Shown: positions 1-8,334 of the stretch, piece after piece
How positions within the stretch are numbered: position 1 is the stretch's first letter
Layout of the letters: every line of letters starts with the position of its first letter
Source: Agaribacillus aureus
GTDB lineage: Bacteria > Bacteroidota > Bacteroidia > Cytophagales > Cyclobacteriaceae
Length of the DNA: 64,000 nucleotides
Assembly (NCBI GenBank): GCA_030442055.1
Contig: JAUJEB010000001.1
Coordinates: 2,542,001 to 2,606,000, forward strand
Reading direction: 5' to 3'
Notes under the pieces: generated by a model
Seen by the model: only the letters and a program-made list of their open reading frames with translations
Told to the model about the DNA's origin: nothing
Databases searched by the model: none
Position numbers and translations under genes: made by a program

Positions 1-766
1 CAACATCTTCCTCAATCAAATAAGTGATTTCCTTTAAATCATAAGATCTTGTTTGCAGGTTTTCCATCAACTGCAATTTTCCGCTTTCATCAACGCCAAT
101 TATTTTCCCCTGAAAAACACGATCTGCCTTAAACCATCTTAATTGATTATACCAAAACAATGATTTCATATAGTCGTGACGAAGCATATCATATTTTTCG
201 TTTTTGAGCTGGAAATATCTTTTTTCCATATTCAAAACCAACGCTTTCAACAATTGTTGCAAATCAAAAAATCGTTCGCATATACTTGAAAGAGAAGTGG
301 CATTGTCGACTTTAAAATCCAATTGATTAATATTGAGACCAATGCCAATGACGGTTGCGTACAACTGCGTTCCTTTCACCGTATTTTCGATGAGAATACC
401 TCCCATTTTCTGGTTTTCGTGATAGATATCGTTGGGCCACTTAATTTTGAGTCCGGAGGTTACATAAGGTGTCAGAGTATCCACCACCGCCAACGAAGTA
501 AAAATATTTAATAGAAATTGGTGGCTAAGCGGCAAAAATCCCGGCTTGATAATTACTGAAAACGTTAGGTTTTTTTTCTTTTCGCTTTCCCAGTTATTGC
601 CTCTTTGACCTCTTCCCTTCAACTGCGTATCGGCGATTACGAGGGTGCCATCCAAATAGTCGCCATTTTCCACAATTTCAATGGCAACATCGTTGGTAGA
701 ATGACAAATTGGCATATAAATTACCTTCTTGCCGATAAATAATGTGTCAGTTAGAATTTTATGCAA
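1..766 (-). CDS. birA: Biotin--[acetyl-CoA-carboxylase] ligase (BirA), C-terminus cut by window edge
   Basis: This is a class I biotin-protein ligase, which activates biotin with ATP and attaches it to the biotin carboxyl carrier protein of acetyl-CoA carboxylase. Reading the minus strand by eye gives the typical start HKILTDTLFIGKKV followed by CHSTND, then the biotinyl-AMP binding loop GRGQRGNNW and the KWPNDIY and GIGLNIN motifs. I place the start at a TTG at 766, because the conserved N-terminus begins there; an ATG at 715 is the alternative and would drop about 17 conserved residues. There is no N-terminal DNA-binding domain, so it should be a ligase only and not a repressor. It is transcribed divergently from rsfS. 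The last residues lie outside the window. Confidence 0.93.
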   Translation of the reverse strand, partial: MHKILTDTLFIGKKVIYMPICHSTNDVAIEIVENGDYLDGTLVIADTQLKGRGQRGNNWESEKKKNLTFSVIIKPGFLPLSHQFLLNIFTSLAVVDTLTPYVTSGLKIKWPNDIYHENQKMGGILIENTVKGTQLYATVIGIGLNINQLDFKVDNATSLSSICERFFDLQQLLKALVLNMEKRYFQLKNEKYDMLRHDYMKSLFWYNQLRWFKADRVFQGKIIGVDESGKLQLMENLQTRSYDLKEITYLIEEDV

Positions 767-777
767 GTATTTTTTAG

Positions 778-785
778 TAGATTTG
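778..785 (+). promoter_or_regulatory. Candidate -7 element (TAnnTTTG) for rsfS-ftsH
   Basis: The octamer TAGATTTG matches the Bacteroidota -7 consensus TAnnTTTG and ends 40 bp before the rsfS ATG. No convincing TTTG box sits about 20 bp further upstream, so the call rests on the -7 element and its position in the divergent birA/rsfS gap. Confidence 0.35.
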
Positions 786-825
786 TGGGCAATATAAACA
801 AGGGAAGGAAGAAAGAAAAATTTAT

Positions 826-1182
826 ATGGGTTCAACGAAATTATGTGAAATTGTCGTAGAGGGGATGAGAGAAAAAAAGGCAGAAGATGTAGTTGTATTG
901 GACTTAAATGGGGTAAAAAACGCAGTTGCTTCCTATTTTGTTATTTGTACCGGCAATTCCGACACCCAAGTAGATTCTATCTCAGATTCAGTAGAAGAGA
1001 TGGTTTATAAAAACCTTCAGCAAGAACCCTGGCACAAAGAAGGGTATCAAAATAAGGAATGGATTTTGATAGACTTCGTTGACGTGGTTGCACACATATT
1101 TAAAAAAGATATTAGAGAATTTTATAGTTTAGAAGATTTATGGGGTGATGCTGTCGTTAATCGAATATCATCCGAGTCCTGA
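826..1182 (+). CDS. rsfS: Ribosome silencing factor RsfS (Iojap/YbeB family)
   Basis: The 118-residue protein has the normal length and features of RsfS, which binds ribosomal protein L14 (uL14) on the 50S subunit and blocks joining with 30S when nutrients are short. Recognisable family features are the AEDVVVLDL strand near residue 19, the YFVICTGNSDTQV motif near residue 37, the W-(H)KEG segment near residue 69 and the WILIDFVDVVAHIF strand, followed by the FYSLEDLWGDA tail. It lies 71 bp upstream of ftsH on the same strand. The pairing of birA, rsfS and ftsH is common in Cytophagales genomes. Start ATG at 826 is followed directly by the conserved region, so the start is secure. Confidence 0.95.
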   Translation: MGSTKLCEIVVEGMREKKAEDVVVLDLNGVKNAVASYFVICTGNSDTQVDSISDSVEEMVYKNLQQEPWHKEGYQNKEWILIDFVDVVAHIFKKDIREFYSLEDLWGDAVVNRISSES

Positions 1183-1253
1183 CGTGCACAGAACCATGTG
1201 TTTGCATAATCGTTAGATATTAATTAGTATAGAATTGAACCAAGTTATTTGTA

Positions 1254-3353
1254 ATGGCGGATAAAAAGAAAAATATTCTCCCTAAGAATCCTCAAAGGCA
1301 GAATTATCAGGTATGGATTATTGTTACACTGATTGCCTTAATCTTTGGGATAACATATTTAAACAAAAACAGTGCTAAGAAAATATTCTTCAGCGACTTT
1401 AAAAAAATCATGGAGCGCGGGGACGTAAAAAGCGTCATGTTGATTAAGAACCAGGATAAGGTAGAAGTCACCCTCAAAGAAGAAGCACTGAGCAGTGAAA
1501 GATACAAGGAGGTAGAAAATAACAGTTATTTCCCATTATCAGAAGGCCCTCATTATTATTTTAAAATTACCACTCCCGATAAATTTGACGAGAAGTGGGA
1601 TGAGTTTATGAAAACTATCCCGGAAGAGGAAAGGATCAACTACGGGATTGAGGACCGGCAGGATTTTTGGCAATTTTTTGCAAGTTGGGGTATCCTGTTT
1701 CTAATATTATTTGGATTCTGGTTTTTGATGAGAAGAATGACCGGCTCCGGAGGCCCTGGCGGTCAAATATTTAATATTGGCAAATCGCGGGCTGCACTAT
1801 TTGATGCGGAGAATAAGGTAAAGATCACCTTCGATAATGTGGCCGGTCTGGATGAGGCAAAGGAAGAAGTCAAGGAAATAGTTGAGTTCCTGAAAACACC
1901 CTCTAAATTTACCAAGCTGGGAGGAAAAATTCCCAAGGGAGCATTGTTGGTAGGCCCTCCAGGTACAGGAAAAACATTGCTGGCAAAGGCTGTCGCCGGC
2001 GAAGCTGCAGTACCTTTTTTCAGTTTGTCAGGGTCTGACTTTGTCGAAATGTTTGTTGGTGTGGGAGCAGCCAGGGTGCGGGATCTTTTCAAACAAGCCA
2101 AGGAGAAGGCACCTTGTATTGTATTTATTGATGAGGTCGATGCCATTGGAAGGTCAAGAGGAAGAGGCCAGGTACCTGGCTCGAATGATGAGAGAGAAAA
2201 TACCTTAAACTCTCTGTTGGTTGAAATGGATGGATTCTCTACTGATTCAGGCGTTATCATTTTGGCAGCAACTAACCGTCCGGACGTACTCGACCAGGCA
2301 CTGCTTCGCCCGGGAAGATTCGACCGGCAAATCAGCATTGACAAACCGGATATTGTTGGAAGAGAGGCTATTTTTAAGGTGCATTTAAAACCTATCAAAT
2401 TAGATAAGGACCTGGATCCTAAAAAACTCGCCGCCCAAACACCTGGATTTGCCGGTGCAGAAATAGCCAACGTCTGCAATGAAGCAGCCCTGATCGCTGC
2501 AAGAAAGAATAAAAAGCAGGTGGATATGGAAGATTTCCAGGACGCAATTGACCGGGTCATCGGCGGACTGGAAAAGAAAAACAAAATTATCTCTCCTGAA
2601 GAGAAAAGGATTGTTGCTTACCACGAAGCCGGCCATGCAGTGGCAGGCTGGTTCCTTGAACATGCAGATCCATTGGTAAAGGTAAGTATCGTACCCAGGG
2701 GAGTGGCCGCCTTAGGCTACGCACAATACCTTCCCAAAGAACAGTTCCTATACCAGACAGAGCAGTTGATGGACGAAATGTGTATGACACTTGGAGGAAG
2801 AGCGGCAGAGGAAATTATTTTTGGTAAAATTTCTACGGGGGCCTTAAGTGATTTGGAAAGGGTTACTAAAATGGCTTACAGCATCGTGACTATTTACGGT
2901 ATGAATGACAAGCTGGGCAACGTTTCATTCTACGACTCCAAGCAATCAGATTACAGCTTCAATAAGCCATATTCAGAAGCCACTGCTGAAACTATTGACA
3001 AGGAGGTTCAGAGCCTGATCTCAAAAGTATACGAAAGAACCAAAAAACTGCTTAAAGACAAGGTGGAAGAACTGGAAATTCTGGCTAAGGAGTTACTGGA
3101 CAAGGAAATCATATTCCAAAGTGATTTGGAGAGGCTCATTGGAAAAAGGCCTTTTGCCAAGGAAACTACCTACGAAGCCTTTACAAAAAAGGAGAAATCC
3201 AATGGTGTAGATGAGCATAGCGCCAAAAATACCGCGGAAGAGGAGAATGCCGATGATAGCGAGAACTCTGAAAATCTCCCGTCGGATTCAAAAGATACAC
3301 CACCTTCTACAGAAGAAAGTCCGATTGGTTCCAAGGAAAAAGGTACTGAATAA
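1254..3353 (+). CDS. ftsH: ATP-dependent zinc metalloprotease FtsH
   Basis: FtsH is the membrane-anchored AAA+ protease that degrades misfolded membrane proteins and short-lived regulators. The 699-residue protein has a first transmembrane helix near residues 19-36, a periplasmic domain, a second helix near 140-158, then the AAA module with Walker A GPPGTGKT at 234-241, Walker [12 protein letters not shown] near 289-299 and the second region of homology ending in RPGRFDRQI. The M41 peptidase domain carries the zinc motif HEAGH at 457-461. A serine-, glutamate- and aspartate-rich low-complexity tail of about 50 residues follows the protease domain, as is common in Bacteroidota. A strong terminator follows the gene. 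Confidence 0.98.
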   Translation: MADKKKNILPKNPQRQNYQVWIIVTLIALIFGITYLNKNSAKKIFFSDFKKIMERGDVKSVMLIKNQDKVEVTLKEEALSSERYKEVENNSYFPLSEGPHYYFKITTPDKFDEKWDEFMKTIPEEERINYGIEDRQDFWQFFASWGILFLILFGFWFLMRRMTGSGGPGGQIFNIGKSRAALFDAENKVKITFDNVAGLDEAKEEVKEIVEFLKTPSKFTKLGGKIPKGALLVGPPGTGKTLLAKAVAGEAAVPFFSLSGSDFVEMFVGVGAARVRDLFKQAKEKAPCIVFIDEVDAIGRSRGRGQVPGSNDERENTLNSLLVEMDGFSTDSGVIILAATNRPDVLDQALLRPGRFDRQISIDKPDIVGREAIFKVHLKPIKLDKDLDPKKLAAQTPGFAGAEIANVCNEAALIAARKNKKQVDMEDFQDAIDRVIGGLEKKNKIISPEEKRIVAYHEAGHAVAGWFLEHADPLVKVSIVPRGVAALGYAQYLPKEQFLYQTEQLMDEMCMTLGGRAAEEIIFGKISTGALSDLERVTKMAYSIVTIYGMNDKLGNVSFYDSKQSDYSFNKPYSEATAETIDKEVQSLISKVYERTKKLLKDKVEELEILAKELLDKEIIFQSDLERLIGKRPFAKETTYEAFTKKEKSNGVDEHSAKNTAEEENADDSENSENLPSDSKDTPPSTEESPIGSKEKGTE

Positions 3354-3375
3354 GCAAACACCTATGATATGGGAG

Positions 3376-3410
3376 AGATCAGGAAATTTTTCTTTTCCTG
3401 ATCTTTTTTT
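3376..3410 (+). terminator. Rho-independent terminator after ftsH
   Basis: An 11-bp perfect stem (AGATCAGGAAA pairing with TTTCCTGATCT) closes a 7-nt loop and is followed by a run of T residues. It begins 22 bp after the ftsH stop codon and should end the rsfS-ftsH transcript. Confidence 0.88.
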
Positions 3411-3461
3411 ATTTTAGAAAAATTTATCGCAGCGACCTTCATTTTCTATAAGTCAGGTTAA

Positions 3462-4241
3462 ATGATCCCATCCATAGAGAATCTTCCATCTAACAAAAAA
3501 GTATATTTTGCATCGGATTTTCACCTGGGAGCTGGGAGCCGGGAGCAACAGCTCACCACCGAAAGGAAAGTAGTCAGTTGGCTGGATGCTATCAAACAGG
3601 ATGCTTCTGCCATTTACCTGCTGGGAGATATGTTTGACTTTTGGTTTGAGTATAAACAGGCGATACCAAAGGGTTTTATCAGGTTTCAAGGTAAACTGGC
3701 AGAAATCAGCGATGCAGGGATTCCAATTACCTTTTTTACAGGTAACCATGACATGTGGCTTTTCGATTATTTTCCCAAAGAATTAAATATACCTGTAATC
3801 CGGGAGCCACAATCATTCCGCATTAATGATAAACATTTCTTCATAGGCCATGGCGATGGCCTTGGACCAGGTGATTTTGTCTATAAGATCCTAAAAAGGA
3901 TTTTTAATAATAAACTTTGTCAATGGGCATTTGCCCGCCTTCATCCTAACCTGGGCATTGGGATTGCCAACTACTGGTCTGGCAAAAGCCGTATCAGTAA
4001 TCAGCGTAAAGAAGACGTTAATCTGGGAGAGAATGAATGGCTGCTGACCTTTAGCAGGGAACAGGAAAAAATAAAACACCACGACTATTACATATTTGGA
4101 CACCGGCATTTACCCCTGGATATGGAGGTAAGTAAAAACAGTCGCTACATTAATCTCGGAGAGTGGATTAATTATAACACATATGCGGTATTTGACGGAG
4201 TCAATTTGGCCCTAGAATCTTTTGTTGAGAATTCAGATTAA
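3462..4241 (+). CDS. lpxH: UDP-2,3-diacylglucosamine diphosphatase (LpxH-type)
   Basis: This calcineurin-like metallophosphatase is expected to hydrolyse UDP-2,3-diacylglucosamine to lipid X and UMP, the fourth step of lipid A synthesis, at the inner-membrane surface. Di-metal ligand motifs are all visible in order: ASDFHLG (D19, H21), LLGDMFDFW near residues 53-61, TGNHDMW near 93-99, IGHGDG in the middle and FGHRHLP near the C-terminus. The length of 259 residues fits LpxH or its Bacteroidota homologues. The family also contains LpxG/LpxI functional equivalents, but the FDFWFEY segment is typical of the LpxH group. The next gene overlaps its last 20 bp. Confidence 0.88.
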   Translation: MIPSIENLPSNKKVYFASDFHLGAGSREQQLTTERKVVSWLDAIKQDASAIYLLGDMFDFWFEYKQAIPKGFIRFQGKLAEISDAGIPITFFTGNHDMWLFDYFPKELNIPVIREPQSFRINDKHFFIGHGDGLGPGDFVYKILKRIFNNKLCQWAFARLHPNLGIGIANYWSGKSRISNQRKEDVNLGENEWLLTFSREQEKIKHHDYYIFGHRHLPLDMEVSKNSRYINLGEWINYNTYAVFDGVNLALESFVENSD

Positions 4242-5046
4242 AATATTGCCTTTTTTTGGTTTGATATACCTGGCAACCCTTCAGGCCAGTGGACAATCGA
4301 CCACGCTTCAGTGGGAAAAAAGCATACCTATCACGCAACCCTCTGCCATATCAAAGGACAGAAATGGGTTTATATACTGTGCCAACGACCTCGGCGACGT
4401 TATCAAATATGATCATGCCGGCAATATAATAAACACCTATTCCCCTGATAAGCCGGGAGTAATCACTTTGATAGAGGCCTGGCCTGCCCTCAGAACCCTT
4501 GTTTTTTATGCCGATTTCCAGGAATATTTGTTCCTCGATAGGTTTTTAAACGCCTCGCCCAACTATCAAGTCAGCCGGGAAAACATTGGGTTCTCGGTAC
4601 TGCTAACACTGTCTGAAGACAATAATCTTTGGCTTGTTGACAATGAGAGCTTAAATCTGATCAAATTTGACAACACAACTGATCAAATACTTATAAACGC
4701 TTCATTGAATAATTATATCCTCGAGGCAAACAACCGGTTGAATTTTATCAAGGCATATCAGCAACAGGTTTTTATCAATGATGCCAATGCCGGTATATTG
4801 GTTTTTGATAACCTGGGTAATTTTATGAAGAAGTTACCGGTCAAGGGATTGGGTTACTTTAATTTCCTAAAGGACGAGTTGTATTACCTGTCTGACAATA
4901 CGATCAATTTTATCCACCTTTATAACCTACAGGAAAGGTCTGTTACAATCCGTTCGGACAAAGACTATCAAAATGTTTTACTCGTTAAGGATAAAGCATT
5001 TTTGATCGGACCACGCGCAATTGATATTTACCGGGTGTACCGTTGA
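4222..5046 (+). CDS. Secreted beta-propeller-like protein of unknown function
   Basis: The 274-residue protein begins at a TTG codon inside the 3' end of lpxH, giving a 20-bp overlap and suggesting translational coupling. Residues 1-25 form a plausible signal peptide ending LQASGQ. The rest consists of short repeated beta-rich units such as AISKDRNGFIYCANDLGDVIKYD, LTLSEDNNLWLVDNES and QVFINDANAGILVFDNLGNF, a spacing seen in NHL/WD-type six-bladed propellers. No catalytic motif is visible. Such proteins are common and uncharacterised in Cytophagales; a periplasmic or outer-membrane-associated location is inferred from the signal peptide. An alternative internal start would lose the signal sequence. 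Confidence 0.7.
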   Translation: MLRIQIKILPFFGLIYLATLQASGQSTTLQWEKSIPITQPSAISKDRNGFIYCANDLGDVIKYDHAGNIINTYSPDKPGVITLIEAWPALRTLVFYADFQEYLFLDRFLNASPNYQVSRENIGFSVLLTLSEDNNLWLVDNESLNLIKFDNTTDQILINASLNNYILEANNRLNFIKAYQQQVFINDANAGILVFDNLGNFMKKLPVKGLGYFNFLKDELYYLSDNTINFIHLYNLQERSVTIRSDKDYQNVLLVKDKAFLIGPRAIDIYRVYR

Positions 5047-5089
5047 AAGATTTTGTAGCAAGAGTATCGAGTTGATGATAAAAACAATA

Positions 5090-6451
5090 TTACTCCAGGC
5101 CCTGCAGGATATTAATAATCTTCCTTCTTAAGGCAATACTGTACTTAGCGTTAATCAACTCCAATTCCGCCCTGTTTTTGTTATTGAGGCTTTCAAGATA
5201 AGTGTAAAAATCTGAATTACCGGAAGTGTACCTGGCTTGCATAAATTTAAATGATTGTTCCAGGGCAATCAGGTTTTCTTTGGCTGCTTCATAAGTACTT
5301 TGCGCCGCTACCAAATCGAGATAAGCCTGTTGAACCGCGTTGGCAAGATCCATTTCAGCCTGTTTCTTATCCAGCTCGGCATTTAGCATATTTATTTTTG
5401 CCACCTGAACTCTATTGCTGGTTACCCCCCTGGTAAATATGGGGATATTAAGGGAGATAATCGCATATTCAAATTGGTTAAAGTCAAGCTGATCAAAGAA
5501 ACTCGCATTGGGGTCCAGGTCCCCGGTTGCGGGATTGGTTGCTCCATTTGAAGAATAACGGGAACCTATCTCGCCATATAATGAGATCGTAGGGTAACGA
5601 TCCGCAGTGGCTACCTTCACTGCATTTTTAGAAGCTACCAAACTATAGCTGGCACTCTTTAGGTTTGGTGAAAACTGGACGGCTTTACCAATTACATCCG
5701 GATAGGGATCTATAGTCTGTTCCAACTCGTCATCTGAAATCTGTAAATCAGCAATTTCAATATCCCGGATATTATCCAGCTGCAAAGCCTGGATCAGCAA
5801 CAGCTTGTCTCTTTCGAAAGTATTCCGCATGGTGATCAAATTAAGCTTTTCATTAGCCACCTGCGATTTCAAATTATAAACTTCCTCGATTTTTCCTACG
5901 CCTGCTTTTTCCCTTTTCTCCTCCCTCTCTAATTGCTGACTTAATAAATCCAGGCGATTTTCGGAAATTTTAACGTTTTCCCTATCGGCTGCCACATTTA
6001 AATACAACCCTATCACATTGGTTCTAACGTTTTGCTTGGCACCCTCGACGGCGTGAGTGGAGGCGCTAAATTCATTTTCTCTCTGTCTTTTGTTATAGTG
6101 ATTTTTAAAGCCGTTAAATACCGTAAGATTTGAACTGATGTTAGGCCTTGAACTATTGGTTACTTCCGTCACCTGGGTGGCTGTGTTATTATCGAAAAAT
6201 GTTCCCGTGAAAACATCATAGTTTATCCTTGCTTGCAGGGAAGGCAGAAAATTTAACAGGGCCTGTCTCTTGTTTGATGAGGCGATTAGAGAAGTATTTC
6301 TGGCCCTCTGCAAATCAATATTATTTTTCAGGGCTATGTCAATACATTCTTCCATAGTCACTTTCATTACCTCCTGGGCCATAGCAGGTGGTAAGAAAAC
6401 TATTGATACACCAAGAAATAAGACAGATTTGAAAATAGTACAGGTCTTCAT
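5090..6451 (-). CDS. TolC family outer-membrane efflux protein
   Basis: The 453-residue protein has a signal peptide ending PPAMAQ, then the classic start of an OEP repeat (MTMEECIDIALKNNIDLQRARNTSLIASSNKRQALLNFLPS). Two long coiled-coil repeats follow, with the expected hydrophobic spacing and the second-repeat signature PNLKSASYSLVASKNAVKVATADRYPTISLYGEIG near residue 270. TolC-type trimers form an outer-membrane beta-barrel with a periplasmic helical tunnel and work with an adaptor and an inner-membrane pump for export of drugs or proteins. No membrane-fusion protein or pump gene is adjacent here, so the partner is unknown. It is convergent with the propeller gene, separated by 43 bp. Confidence 0.93.
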   Translation of the reverse strand: MKTCTIFKSVLFLGVSIVFLPPAMAQEVMKVTMEECIDIALKNNIDLQRARNTSLIASSNKRQALLNFLPSLQARINYDVFTGTFFDNNTATQVTEVTNSSRPNISSNLTVFNGFKNHYNKRQRENEFSASTHAVEGAKQNVRTNVIGLYLNVAADRENVKISENRLDLLSQQLEREEKREKAGVGKIEEVYNLKSQVANEKLNLITMRNTFERDKLLLIQALQLDNIRDIEIADLQISDDELEQTIDPYPDVIGKAVQFSPNLKSASYSLVASKNAVKVATADRYPTISLYGEIGSRYSSNGATNPATGDLDPNASFFDQLDFNQFEYAIISLNIPIFTRGVTSNRVQVAKINMLNAELDKKQAEMDLANAVQQAYLDLVAAQSTYEAAKENLIALEQSFKFMQARYTSGNSDFYTYLESLNNKNRAELELINAKYSIALRRKIINILQGLE

Positions 6452-6672
6452 AGTTCACATTTTAGTTTGTGAGCTTCATTTTCCAATTTATATGCCGAAA
6501 GGACAAATATCTGATTATCAGCAATTTAAATAGAAATCAACTTATCGACATGTCCGAAAACAATACAACACTGTACGTATATGTACTATCCAATTCTGTC
6601 CAGGTACTGCAGTTGGTGTATCATAAAATCCTATGTCGGCCAAACCACATCTATGCATTATCTCCACATAAT
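6452..6672. other. Intergenic region between tolC-like gene and susD terminator
   Basis: This stretch should hold the promoter of the minus-strand TolC-family gene. I see no conserved gene; the short open frames on the plus strand here have no codon pattern or motif that supports them. Confidence 0.5.
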
Positions 6673-6704
6673 AAAAGAAGCCTCAGTGTTTGTACTGAGG
6701 CTTC
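6673..6704 (-). terminator. Rho-independent terminator of the first SusCD operon
   Basis: A 10-bp perfect stem (GAAGCCTCAG pairing with CTGAGGCTTC) with an 8-nt loop is followed on the minus strand by TTTTATTAT. It lies about 90 bp after the stop codon of the minus-strand susD-like gene. The plus-strand flank has no T-run, so the direction is minus. Confidence 0.8.
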
Positions 6705-6794
6705 CTAAATATGATCCTTTTATATGGCTTCCCAATAAAAGTTCTATTCCAGAATTAAGTGAAGGTTTTTAAAACCAGGCACACTTAACTCCAT

Positions 6795-8306
6795 CTAATT
6801 GCATAATATACAGGCATCTGGAGTGCTATTCCACCATACCCTTCCGGTCACCGCACTATTACCAATGGGAATTCCTTCCGCATTTACATTACTGGAATTA
6901 TAATTCAGCTCGGCCGATGGATAAGGGAACCTTCTGGCTGGTTCTGTCATACCGGCAAGAATTGCATTCTGGGCTACGTTCAGCGCAGGATAACCGGTTC
7001 TTCTCCAGTCATTGTATGTTTCAAACATCAGGAAATTGGCAATATATTTTTGAACCATTATTTGACTGTAAGCCACCTGATCCGAAGCATCCAGCGTTTC
7101 CTGAGCCGTTATGTATGCGGCAATATCAGAGGACAATCCTGAAGTATCCACGGGATTGGCTGCTTTTGTTGCGATTTCAGCACTCAATTCATCAAACGAG
7201 GCCTGCATACCGGCCTGGTAGGCGGCCTGTGCCGCTGGCCGGTCTCCCTTTATCATCTGTGCTTCGGCTTCCAGAAATTTTGCTTCCGCAAAGTTAAACC
7301 ATTGCAAAGGTGCATCCGCCGCACTATAATATTCACCTATAGCTGATACATCAATATCTGCCGGGGCTCCATTTGGGTGACCGATGAATGCTGAATCAGC
7401 ATACCTCGCATGAGCAAATAGCCTGGGATCATCCAGGTTTGTTAATAGCTCTACATAACTCGCGCTTACCTGTGTTGAGGTATTCCATTTGCCATCGATA
7501 GCATATTGGAACCATGGGTTTTCGGCCCCTGGTGAATTCTGATAGGCATACATCGCGTTATCGGTATTGTCTGTGAATCCCTGAGCCAGGGCAGCTAACG
7601 CCAAATCAGCCTGGGCGCTGGCTGTCTTGCCCGGAGCATACGTTAATCTCATGTGAAACCTGGCTTTCAAGACATTTGCCAGTTTTCTCCATTTAGCCAT
7701 GTCACCACCGTATACGAAATCGTCAGATCCTACCACAAAAGTCGCACTTCCGTCTGTTCTGTCGATATCTGCAATGGCTTCGTCAAGAAGTGCTTGGATA
7801 CCGGTATATACCGTTTCCTGGGAGTCGTACCTTGGTTGCGGAAAGTTATCAAAATCCAATGCTTCCGTAAACGGCACATTCCCGAAAAGATCAGTAATAA
7901 TACTCATATTCCAGGCCCAAATGATTTTGGCAATAGCCGAATAATCATACAATTCATTTTCAGTAGCCTGCTCTGCCAGAATCTTGGCATTTTGCATCAC
8001 ATCAGTATATGAAAAAAACGTCCACGTATTATTTACGTCGTTCTCATCAACATCGTAGACACCATAATGAGGTAACACGGCGTTGTAGGCAGTCTGTTGT
8101 GCCCAGGTATTGGTGACCCTGACAGGGTAACCTCCCAACACCTCGTAAGAAAAGTTAACTATTACGCCTGTCAGTAAAAGCGGTTCAGATACGGCCACCG
8201 GGTTATTCGGGTCGGTGTTCACATCTAAAAAGTCATTGCAAGATGTTGAGATCATCAACATGATGCCAAATGCTATAGTCAGTTTATATTTAAGTATTTT
8301 TTTCAT
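6795..8306 (-). CDS. SusD/RagB family nutrient-binding outer-membrane lipoprotein (pair 1)
   Basis: SusD-like proteins sit as a lid on a SusC TonB-dependent channel and capture glycans or peptides at the cell surface. The signal peptide ends in a lipobox before Cys (ISTSCNDFLDVNTDPNNP), and the DVNTDPNNP segment is typical of the SusD-like_2 (RagB-type) group. The remainder is helix-rich with TPR-like segments, for example KFLEAEAQMIKGDRPAAQAAYQAGM, and ends in the usual NDWRRTGYPAL segment. I chose the ATG at 8306, three codons inside the longest frame, because GGAGA lies just upstream; the longer frame starts with TTG. It follows susC by 28 bp and forms an operon with it. The substrate cannot be read from the sequence. 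Confidence 0.93.
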   Translation of the reverse strand: MKKILKYKLTIAFGIMLMISTSCNDFLDVNTDPNNPVAVSEPLLLTGVIVNFSYEVLGGYPVRVTNTWAQQTAYNAVLPHYGVYDVDENDVNNTWTFFSYTDVMQNAKILAEQATENELYDYSAIAKIIWAWNMSIITDLFGNVPFTEALDFDNFPQPRYDSQETVYTGIQALLDEAIADIDRTDGSATFVVGSDDFVYGGDMAKWRKLANVLKARFHMRLTYAPGKTASAQADLALAALAQGFTDNTDNAMYAYQNSPGAENPWFQYAIDGKWNTSTQVSASYVELLTNLDDPRLFAHARYADSAFIGHPNGAPADIDVSAIGEYYSAADAPLQWFNFAEAKFLEAEAQMIKGDRPAAQAAYQAGMQASFDELSAEIATKAANPVDTSGLSSDIAAYITAQETLDASDQVAYSQIMVQKYIANFLMFETYNDWRRTGYPALNVAQNAILAGMTEPARRFPYPSAELNYNSSNVNAEGIPIGNSAVTGRVWWNSTPDACILCN

Positions 8307-8334
8307 TGTCTCCAATTTTAAAAACTCAGAATAA

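Noticed and set aside
1763-2584. A 273-codon open frame antisense to ftsH
   Set aside because: It lies opposite the conserved AAA domain of ftsH, contains no recognisable motif and is explained by the codon pattern of ftsH.
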